Source of the DNA: Zygnema cylindricum
Lineage: Eukaryota > Streptophyta > Zygnematophyceae > Zygnematales > Zygnemataceae
Direction of reading: 5' to 3'
Length of the DNA: 64,000 nucleotides
NCBI GenBank assembly: GCA_037447655.1
Contig: JBBHKE010003213.1
Coordinates: 1 to 64,000, forward strand
Positions 55,259 through 64,000 of this stretch are shown here, one piece after another; the first letter of the stretch is position 1; every line of letters begins with the position of its first letter. The position numbers and the translations under genes are program-made. The notes under the pieces are model-generated. The model saw nothing but the letters and a program-made list of their open reading frames with translations. It was not told where the DNA came from and did not search any database.

Positions 55259-57321
55259 TACCCTAGTGAAGCATCTAGTGGTTATGGATGAAAGAAAATC
55301 TATAGATCCCTTTAAAAATACAAACACCGTCAGAATCAGATTTGATTCAGAAAATTTTGATGACTTTGAGCTTCTTAACTATCCAGGATTTTAAGAAGAT
55401 GATGATCTTGCTGGTACAGATCTGATCCAGAAGGACCCAAATGTGAAACCCATAGTATTAACTCCAACCGAAGCGGAAGACACGGCGGAAATCGACCCGG
55501 AATCAAGGTATAGGGGAGAAGTAGAAACTGTTCGGAAGAATCTAAGAGAGCCATATATTCCACCAACCGGGTTTGAGGGAGGGAGAAGAAGCATCAAAAG
55601 ACTACAAGAGAGACAAGTTAACAATAAGGTATCAAACTCTCTTACCCAGATGAACCTCAAACTTATAATGAGGCAATGACTTGTCCTGAGAGAAACCGGT
55701 GGAAGATTGCCATTAATAAGGAGATGGCCTCAATTATGGAGGCTGATACGTGGGAATTGGCGGATTAACCGGTGGAAGATTGCCATTAATAAGGAGATGG
55801 CCTCAATTATGGAGGCTGATACGTGGGAATTGGCGGATTGTCCTCCTGACAGGAAGCCAATTGGGTATAAGTGGGTAATTCAGCTGAAACTCAACCCGGA
55901 TAACACCATTGAGCGTTATAAGGCTCGATTAGTGGCGACGGAATTTACCCAGAAAGAGGGAATTGACTACGAGGAGACTTTTGCTCCGGTCGTCAGGTTT
56001 TCTTCGGTTCGTATACTTCTCAGTATGGCGGCAGCAGAAGACTTGGAAGTGCATCAGATGGACATCAAGACGGCCTTTTTACATGGAGAGTTGGAAGAGG
56101 AAATTTTTATGCAACAGCCCGAAAGATTTGTGGAGCAAGGGTAGGAAAGTAAAGTATGCCGATTGATCAAATCTCTATATAGGCTGAAACAGGCGCCACG
56201 ACAATGGAAGAAAAAGCTCGATGAGTTTCTTACAAGTTTAGGAAATATTCGGATCAGCTCAGATCACTTAATTTATTTGTTTGAGGATGAGGAAGGAATT
56301 ATTTTTATTGCAATTTATGTTGATGATTTGCTTGTTTTAAGTGAATCTATAGATAAAATATATAAGTTGCAAAATGATCTAAAAGGAAGATTTGAGATGA
56401 AGGATATTGGAGAAGCAAGGTATATTTTGGGAATTCAGGTAGAGAGAGACAGAGATAGAAAAATAATAAGATTAACTCAAAAGAAGGCCATTGGAAATAT
56501 GTTAGAAAAATTCCAAATGGACAAGGCTAATAGTTGAACCACTCCTATGGAATTAAAGAAGGGAAGTGAGGGGAGTGAGGAAGAGGGAGTTATAATCTTA
56601 GATGATGAGGTAGGCCCCGAAGAGAAAAGATTTATGCAGACCATCCCTTATAGATAAGTAGTGGGCAACCTAATATATTTCATGAATTGTACCCGACTAG
56701 ACATAACCGCAGCTGTAAGAGTACTTAGTTGGAGTTTGAATGCTCCCACTAAGAAAGATTGGGAGGCACCTAAGAGAGTCCTTAGATATCTCATATGGAC
56801 TAGGGATCTATGGTTGCATTTGGGCGGGAACAATACTGACATCACCACTTGGAGTGATGCAGCTATGGTGATGCTCCTATCAGGAGATGCACATCTGAAT
56901 ATATATTGTATGTGGGTGATGGGGCTTGCTGTTGGAGTTGCAAGCAGCAAAAGGTCATTGCTCAGTTAACCATTGAGGCTGAGAACATGGCTTCTTGCTT
57001 TGCTGTAAAAGAATTAATGTTGGTGAAGTCTTTGCTTGGTGAGATTGGTCATCTTAAGAGTGGTGTCCAAAAAGTGTTTTGTGATAATCACGTTGCCATT
57101 GCAATTTTTGCCAATCCTAAACATCACTTTAAAGCCAAACACATGGACATCAAACTTAGCTTTGTTAGGGAGAAAGTAGAAAACAAAATAATCAGTTAGG
57201 AGTATAAACTAGATAGTGAAATGGGAGCAGATATGATGACCGAACCTGTGCCTTCCCCCAAACTAATTTTATGCCGGGAGAAGTGTGGTCTTAAAATAAA
57301 GAGAGACAAGAAAATAATGGG
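55259..57321 (+). pseudogene. C6 reverse transcriptase and RNase H (right part)
   Basis: Linker: [97 protein letters not shown] and RYILGIQVERDRDRKIIRL. RNase H: LIYFMNCTRLDITAAVRVL, LWLHLGGNNTDITTWSDA and, after a one-base loss near 56865, SCKQQKVIAQLTIEAENMAS and VFCDNHVAIAIFANPKHH. Stops at 56142, 56535 and 56655. Ends at the polypurine tract before 57322. Confidence 0.92.
55694..55839. repeat. Exact 73-bp tandem duplication in C6 pol
   Basis: Two identical 73-bp copies beginning AACCGGTGGAAGATTGCC at 55694 and 55767. The period is not a multiple of three, so it shifts the frame. Confidence 0.95.
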
Positions 57322-58358
57322 AGTGTAGAAATTAAAGGTTATTTTAGTATTTTCTAAGTTTTGTAAAATGGAGAAAAGAAGCAGAGGCAGTCTGCCTCTA
57401 ACTCCTCTCTCCAGCTCCCACACTTGTCGTAGTCACTAAAAGTTGGAGAGGAAGATAGAGCCATGGCCGCCTATGCTATCGTGACGGGGACAAACATTAG
57501 GTTGGTAGATTTTACCAAAATAGATCTTGACGGACCCAAGATTTGAACCTAGTACTTGCCGTCCGTCCGGTTAGCCGGTAGCCAGATACCTTAGCCAATT
57601 AGTCTAATATGAAGGTTATACTATATAAGGTTTGGTAGCTATTTAAATGTTAACACGTAGGCTATTTCATTTAACGAGATATTTAGATATAGATACAGTT
57701 TGTAATGTACGACGTACGGAACATCCGAAATGGATACCGCGCATCTTGTTTCGAAGAGGAAAAAATAATTCCACAAGTATTTAGGACGGCCACAATTGTA
57801 ATCCGGCTTAATCGGACGGCCACAAAGCATGCCGACATCGCGGATTAGGTTTTCGGCGGTTTGCGTTCGACGTCACATAAATTGCCACGTGGCATAATCA
57901 CATTGGATTATGGCATCTCCGATGATTACAAAACAAATCCAAAAGTGACATGTGTTGACTTGTTGGCCATGTCGTAGAATGGTCGTACAAAAAGTACATT
58001 GGCACCTGTACCTTTATGTATGATACAATATTATGATTGGTGCCATACTTCAGTAGATAGAGTTTAAGAGAGAGATAAGACTTAGAAAAATTTGATAAAT
58101 TGGACCCTCTCTCCCAAAGAGCTTCTGTGCAAAAGGTCAACTTTGACCCTTCATAACTTACTGCTCAAGAGAGGAAATTCAGAGATTCTTTTTGTTATAG
58201 ACTCAAGGGATTCTTGCTTTCACAGAGGTGAAGGTGGTCAAAGTTTTTGTCCGTCAGGGTGGCAGTTATACTTGCTGAAACACAAAGGGGTCAGGGTTAT
58301 CCTAGAGGCTTAGTGTGAGCTGCCTACTCTGAGGATCTATGGTGGTCTCAGAGTTACA
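57322..58358 (+). repeat. C6 3' LTR
   Basis: 1,037 bp from TGTAGAAATT to GGTCTCAGAGTTACA. It contains the palindrome AGAGGCAGTCTGCCTCT at about 57384 and the tRNA-like sequence at about 57535-57620 (minus). Confidence 0.93.
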
Positions 58359-58363
58359 TCTTA

Positions 58364-59963
58364 TGTCAGTCAAGGCTTCACAACCAGGCTTCGAGTTTGA
58401 ATTTGCGGATTTTCCGAAAGTCAGATGTAAGTTAGGTCTTGGTCGTTCAGAGTTGATTTTTTCTAACAGATTTGAGGGAAACTACACCGTGAATCGTAAT
58501 TAGAGTTATTTACGCTAATTCCGTCACCCCAAATTTGGACTCTATCATCATAAATAAAGTAAATTAAACTAGATTATTCTTTACATTATTTAAGTTACTT
58601 TTTGAATGCGTGTTATTATCTCTAATATAGTGTCGTTTAAAATAGTGTGGCGTAGAAAGGGTGTGTGACCATGCAAAGTTGTACTTTATTAAGTAAAAAA
58701 ATACAAATAATGATTTAATATATGTCGTTATCGGCGACGTTATTTAACTTGCGTGGAAGGTATAAAAGCTCTACTTCAACCATTTGAAAATCACCAGAAC
58801 ATAAAAAAAACCACTTTTTTAATTTAAAATCAATCTAACACCCCATTTATATTTATAAAGAGCATTAATCAGGCCAAATGGGGGTGGGGAAGTGAAGGGT
58901 CTAAACAAGTGAAGGAGGCAGATATGGTGAGATTGTCTTGTGCGGTAGAACTAGCTGGGGAGTTATAGTGGAGGTCAAGTTAAACGGAATTGAAAGAAGG
59001 TTTAACAGTTTTTAGACCATTTTGGAAGAACTAAAGAAGTTTTATGTTTTGAATTCATTTTCTGGTTTCGTTGTTTTCAACTTCAAATTCAGTTTTTGAT
59101 TCCGTTACAATTAAATTTTAGGTGAAGATTCAGTTTCAATTATATTTACAATTTATAGTTGAAAATTCATTTTTTCTCGTTTTTTGTTTTAGTTCAGTTT
59201 TTCATACACATCCTAGTTTCCTCTACTACAATTTTTGTCCAAACTACAAGTCTTTGTAATCATTTTTACTTTCTTCGTATATATTACTTTTTCCATCTCC
59301 TCCCACCCGTCAAAGTCACCCTAAATACTTCAAATTACTTTGCTCTAATCCACTTTATCCGTGGAATCCTATCTTAATTTTAGTTGTTGATCACATTTAG
59401 GTTTCTTTTGTGATGTTTAAATTGTGATGGTTTAATGCATTTTTTCGCCCATTTTGATGTTGAAATGTTATGCTTGGTATAGTTGGTTTTCAAGCAAGAT
59501 TTTTTTTTCCCGTTTTATACATGAATACAATGAATTGCTTCTCTCTTATCCAACTCTTTTCCTAATAAATTATATAAATTTTGTTCTTTTTATATTCGTA
59601 TTATTTTTGTGCATATATATTTATACCAGCGTACACTAGGTTTGTTGTTGTTTTATGGGTTATTGTTTCAATTGATTGTTTCGTCTTCTTTTCAAGTGTT
59701 TGGTGTTGTATAATTTTGTACAGATTCGAGTATTTGGAGTTGTTCAACATTTTCACATTGAGTTTGCGAAGGTTTTGTTGCACGCTGTTGTTGTAATCTC
59801 TGAACACCTCGTGGCATTATTTTTTCAAAAAGAAAACAAACAGGATATCTAATCAACACTTTATCAAAAGGTATACAAATTTGATATATAATCAACATTT
59901 GTTTTAAATTGAAATTTATTATCAAGATTTGGTAAAAAAAAACACGCAAGTGTTGGAGTTAAA
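58364..59963. other. Host DNA between C6 and C8; no gene recognised
   Basis: AT-rich with several low-complexity plus-strand frames of Phe/Leu/Ser-rich peptides (59159-59796) that look compositional. No domain or LTR terminus. Confidence 0.45.
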
Positions 59964-61342
59964 TAAAATTCTATGGGCTCCATTGCCACACAAAATTCGC
60001 AGATCCAACGAAGCTAATCTAAATAGTGCCGTCTCCAACTTTATATAAACCCAAAATTTTGACCCCTTGACAATCAGAACCTCATTACAGCTTCACCCCT
60101 GTGAAATAAGACTTTCTCATTGCCTAGTTCCACCACAGAAAGCAGAGTTAGAATATGAGTTTTAGATAACATTCCCCACTTTGACTTTCCCTTAAAAATG
60201 CAGCCACCCACGGAGGCAAACACTCAAACGGATTACACCCACCTGTAGTCTGGACTGCTTTGAGGGCGCAGCAAAAAGAATCTCATAATTTGGTCAACTG
60301 AGTTTATAGTTATGGCTGCTCAAAGTGAGCCTTTTATACAAAGGGTGCTCTCAAGGAGAAGCGCCTACCTACCAAAAATTCTAAGTCGTAAAACCCCTCA
60401 TTGCCCCTCTAGACCAATCAGATTATCGCACACTACATAATGTACATCTAAAGTACGGTAGCCAACGTACTTTATGTACGGAATTACATAGCACCACTCT
60501 CGATCTGCCACAAGGCGAAAAAGTCGTCGTTGTTCTATCCCTTTCTTCTTAGGCATCCTATAGGATGATGCCACGTGTCATTTTGACTTGCCGAATTAAT
60601 CTTTGTTGACCGTTGAATTTCAACGATCGTCGTTCCATGTTTACCGTTGAAATTCCACGTCAATACGGAACCAATCATACGATTGTACTATACAAGAAAG
60701 TACAAGCGTTAGTGTACTTTTTGTACGGTTCTTGTACGACATCGCTATAATGTGACATTTTTCACATCGTGAGTTGTCATCTTTCTTTCTGGATTTTGCG
60801 CGATCCTTTAGGAACTTGTCCCGTGTCATCCAGAGTGGCGGTGCGCGAAAACGCCACGTCGCCCACTCGGGAATCCCGACTCGAACCACGGCCGTCGATG
60901 TAAATCGGAATTGTAGCTGGACCGTCGAAACTAATGTGCGTACTATTTGTTTCGTCCTGTACTTAAAGTACAGCTGTTTCTTTGCCCTATAAAGCGTAAT
61001 CCAGTTAAATGAAAAACCCTACGAGTAACTATTTAAATATCTATCAAACCTAATATGTCTTAGCACTAGTCTTAGACTAAACGGACAAAGCTAACGGCTA
61101 CGCGATGATGGACGGATGGTAGGTACCACGATCAAATCCTGGGTTCGTTAAATACCTTTTTAGTAAACCTACCATTATCTACTCTTGTCTCTTTGGAGAG
61201 CTTAGGCAGCCATAGCTCTAGCTCCCTATCCAGCCTTCAGTGACTACAACAAGTGTGGGGGCTTAGAGAAGGGAGTGAAAGGCAGACTGCCTCTACTGTT
61301 TTCTATCCTAAAATAGGCCTAGAAAATACTCAAATATCAACA
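59964..61342 (-). repeat. C8 3' LTR
   Basis: 1,379 bp, plus edges TAAAATTCTATGGG and AAATATCAACA. The polypurine tract complement (TGTCCTTATTTTCTAG) follows at 61343. Confidence 0.9.
61070..61150 (+). other. tRNA-like sequence in C8 LTR
   Basis: GACAAAGCTAACGGCTACGC (D-arm-like) and CACGATCAAATCCTGGG (T arm, B box with GA for GG). Antisense to C8. Confidence 0.55.
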
Positions 61343-61890
61343 CTGTCCTTATTTTCTAGTCTATTTTCCTTTCGACTCCCACACACATAAATAAACACTC
61401 CCTCCCACCCATTTTTTTCCTTCCTTTTCTTTTTCTTTTCATAAAACTTTAAGAAAATACTCTCGTATTTGAAATAGTGCATTAGATGAACGAAAATAAT
61501 AATTGCATCACACACTTTATTTAGCATCCCACTTTTTAAAAATTCGAGCAAAGATTTTATCCACCTCATCTCTTTTCCATCCACGCTAAATCGAATTTCC
61601 CTCTTGTTATTCAAACAGCCAGCCCCATCTTCAATCTGCAAAATACACTCAAATGCTGACCTTTTTACAAGCACACCTTCATAAATGCCATCACTCCCAT
61701 TAGTGATGTCAAATCCATTACCCCCGAAGTTTATCCTTAAATCAAGAGTCCCCACGAAGTTCCTCATAAAAACTACATCTTCCGAACACATTAATTTATC
61801 CATGATATTTATCCCATTTTTTGAACTTTCTTCACTTTCTCCCATGGAATTCTTTCCACTATCACTTTCTATTTTTATTCCCAAATAATA
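61343..61890 (-). pseudogene. C8 RT-tail/RNase H remnant ORF
   Basis: An open frame of 184 codons: LGIKIESDSGKNSMGES type start (RT end), LRINFGGNGFDITNGSDGIY (matching LWLHLGGEHTDITTWSDASY), GAGCLNNKREIRFSVDGKEM and MRWIKSLLEFLKSGML. The block with the catalytic Glu (STMEAEYMA in full elements) is deleted between REIRF and KEMRW, so nuclease activity is not expected. It ends with EKKKKRKEKN and runs to the polypurine tract. The openness of the frame suggests recent spread or selection on it. Confidence 0.8.
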
Positions 61891-62099
61891 TTTCTCCTCC
61901 GCTAAACCTTTTATTAAATATTCCTATTCTCCTACATCCTTTAAAACCCCCTCTAGTTTTACTTCTCCCCTTTCCTCGGAAAATGTTGAAGTCTCCCTTT
62001 CCGACCAGTTTTCAGTTTCCGAAATATCTATAAAATTATCCTCATATTTCATCCCTTTTCCTTATAATCCTGATAACTTTTATTTCTTTATACACTTTC

Positions 62100-63192
62100 A
62101 CCCTTTTGATTTACTTTTCATTGCGATGATACTATTTTATTCGCATGTGAGAAGCTCCAAATTTTATCCTTTTTCTTCCTTCTTTCACATTCCTCGAATC
62201 TTTCCAAGACACTCCTCCATATATGATCGGTTCTCGCAAAAGAAGCAAACCCTTTTTTTCAAAGTTTCTTTTTCTTTTCCTCTCCCTCTCTTTCCACAAG
62301 AGTTCCGATAAGGTTTACCTTTGTCTTTCTTCCTCTTATCACGCTTCCGCCAGTCACCATCATTCCTCTTTTCACGCTTCTACCTGTCACCACCAGTTGT
62401 CAATGCATTTACCCTATCTCTTCCTCTACCAAGCTCTAAAGTGCTTTCCCTCAGAAGAATCATCCCCATGGTAATGCTCCAAGTCGATGAGGAGCCATCC
62501 TTTTCTTGCATATAGTTAATTATGTTTTCGTACTCATCTGGGAGTTTCATGATTAGTGTGTTAATATTTCTCTCGTCAGATTCTACATACCCAGTACTAG
62601 AAAGCTCAACATATAACTCCGCAATATCATTTCAAAACTCTATCATGCTACCGCCTTTATAAACATAGGCCTCTATTTCTTGTTTTACTAACTGATGCCT
62701 CTGTATAGTCTCACTCTTATAGATCTGACTTAGAGTTTTCCCAGATTTTTGAAGACTTGGTTAGATTTAAAAAAGTGATAGCTATGGACTTAGACACATA
62801 TCTAAGTATGAGGTGTTTTGCTATTGTATTTTTACACTCCCAAATTTTTCTATCATTATCTTCAGTTTTTGGTACAGTTATAATCCCTACATATGGAGCT
62901 GTAGTCAAAAGCCTATCTCCCCTCATCATAGGTGTTTATTTTCCCTTGTCCCTTTTTCCCCCTTCCATGTTTATGATTTTCCTTTTCGTTGCATCTGAAA
63001 TCTGGTTGGTTTTTCTAAGAAAGCCCTAGATGAATCTCCGTAGTGAGTTCCACCTAAGCTCGGTGGCAAACACCTCACTTGTCTCGAAATAATTCCCCAC
63101 AAGTGTTTTTCGAAAAGCAATCTCTCCATCGTAAACTCGCAATAAGTGAAGTCTTTTCCATCAAACATATGCACCCTAGATGGTGGGCCCAT
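62100..63192 (-). pseudogene. C8 gag
   Basis: MGPPSRVHMFDGKDFTYCEF begins at the ATG inside the primer-binding site (63192-63190). LLFEKHLWGIISRQVRCLPP follows. 62929-62717 gives TAPYVGIITVPKTEDNDRKI and RYVSKSIAITFLNLTKSSKI. The knuckle zone near 62240 is frameshifted. Confidence 0.85.
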
Positions 63193-63196
63193 AACC
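63182..63196 (-). promoter_or_regulatory. C8 primer-binding site
   Basis: Minus strand GGTTATGGGCCCACC, identical to C1, C6 and C7, directly after the LTR end. Confidence 0.85.
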
Positions 63197-64000
63197 TAAA
63201 ATACTATGGGTTCTATTGCCACACGGAATTCCCATATCCAAATAAGTTAATCTAAATAGTGTCGTCTCCAACTTTATATAAACCCAAATGATTGACCCCT
63301 TGACAATCGGAACCTCATTACAGCTTCACCCGTGTGAAATAAGACTTTTTCTTGCCTAGTTCCACCACAGAAAGCAGAGTTAGAATATGAGTTTTAGATA
63401 ACATTCCCCACTTTGACTTTCCCTTAAAAATGCAGCCACCCACGGAGGCAAACACTCAAACGGATTACACCCACCTGTAGTCTGGACTGCTTTGAGGGCG
63501 CAGCAAAAAGAATCTCATAATTTGGTCAACTGAGTTTATAGTTATGGCTGCTCAAAGTGAGCCTTTTATACAAAGGGTGCTCTCAAGGAGAAGCGCCTAC
63601 CTACCAAAAATTCTAAGTCGTAAAACCCCTCATTGCCCCTCTAGACCAATCAGATTATCGCACACTACATAATGTACATCTAAAGTACGGTAGCCAACGT
63701 ACTTTATGTACGGAATTACATAGCACCACTCTCGATCTGCCACAAGGCGAAAAAGTCGTCGTTGTTCTATCCCTTTCTTCTTAGGCATCCTATAGGATGA
63801 TGCCACGTGTCATTTTGACTTGCCGAATTAATCTTTGTTGACCGTTGAATTTCAACGATCGTCGTTCCGTGTTTACAGTTGAAATTCTACGTCAATAGGG
63901 AACCAATCATACGATTGTACCATACAAGAAAGTACAAGCGTCAGTGTACCTTTTGTACGGTCCTTGTACGACATCGCTATAATGTGACATTTGTCACATC
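63197..64000 (-). repeat. C8 5' LTR (partial, runs off the window)
   Basis: Plus-strand start TAAAATACTATGGG, then nearly identical to 59964-60767. Ends at the window edge in the conserved TGTGACATTTGTCACA palindrome. Confidence 0.92.

Larger units (their letters stand above)
45710..58358 (+). mobile_element. Copia element C6, full length, hosting C7
   Basis: Flanked by perfect target duplications TCTTA (45705-45709 and 58359-58363). 5' LTR 45710-46744, primer-binding site 46745-46759, gag, protease, integrase, [C7 insertion 49087-55253], rest of pol, polypurine tract AGAAAATAATGGGAG, 3' LTR 57322-58358. Without C7 and its extra target copy it is about 6.48 kb. Frames are broken at several stops, so it is not autonomous now. 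Confidence 0.95.
59964..64000 (-). mobile_element. Non-autonomous Copia derivative C8, cut by window edge
   Basis: 3' LTR 59964-61342, interior 61343-63196 (1,854 bp), 5' LTR from 63197 to beyond 64000. It carries gag and an RNase H remnant but no integrase or RT core, like array unit 3. The two LTRs differ at only a handful of bases over the roughly 750 bp both visible, so it is the youngest insertion here. Confidence 0.92.

Noticed and set aside
59159-59796. Membrane protein ORFs rich in Phe/Leu/Ile
   Set aside because: Frames are short, overlapping and compositional in AT-rich DNA; no splice-supported model.

Overview
This window is a stretch of large, repeat-rich nuclear genome from a eukaryote, almost certainly a land plant or close algal relative. 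One intron-containing gene is recognisable, with GT-AG introns and a plant/fungal-type glycoside hydrolase family 16 (GH16) fold. Nearly everything from about 8.5 kb to the right edge is nested, decayed LTR retrotransposon. The primer-binding sites match the anticodon arm of plant initiator tRNA-Met. I cannot name the species. Nothing looks bacterial: no operons, no ribosome binding sites, no CRISPR array, no functional tRNA or rRNA gene.

Left part (1-8,570). After about 3.5 kb of unassigned sequence with short tandem repeats and one possible NMD3-like zinc motif, a six-exon gene can be assembled at 3,663-7,086 with consistent intron phases. It encodes two GH16 domains in tandem. The first domain has lost the catalytic Asp and the acid/base Glu. 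The second keeps the full DEIDFE motif. The last intron carries a very long CT-rich tract and a tRNA-like (SINE-like) insert.

Middle part (10,743-29,541). A minus-strand Ty3/gypsy array (LTR - internal - LTR - internal remnant) is interrupted by a solo Copia LTR (14,789-15,775), a full Copia element C1 (17,725-25,172) that is itself hit by a solo gypsy LTR (23,523-24,996), and a further solo LTR (25,987-27,278).

Right part (29,542-64,000). It holds, in order: a 5'-truncated Copia (C2); a scrap of a different Copia lineage; a tandem Copia array of four LTRs sharing gag-only or deletion-derivative interiors (32,726-43,180), itself hit by an inverted solo LTR; a full Copia C6 (45,710-58,358, perfect TSD TCTTA) containing a full inverted Copia C7 (49,087-55,253, perfect TSD GATAT); and a young non-autonomous element C8 running off the right edge.

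The Copia elements form one related group with unusual shared traits. The primer-binding site is complementary to the anticodon arm of initiator tRNA-Met (half-tRNA priming), and the AUG inside that site is in frame with Gag. A tRNA-like sequence lies antisense within each LTR. Two hairpins are conserved in U3. Recurrent internal-deletion derivatives keep gag, or gag plus a damaged RNase H. All retroelement reading frames seen here are broken, so any current mobility would need helpers elsewhere.
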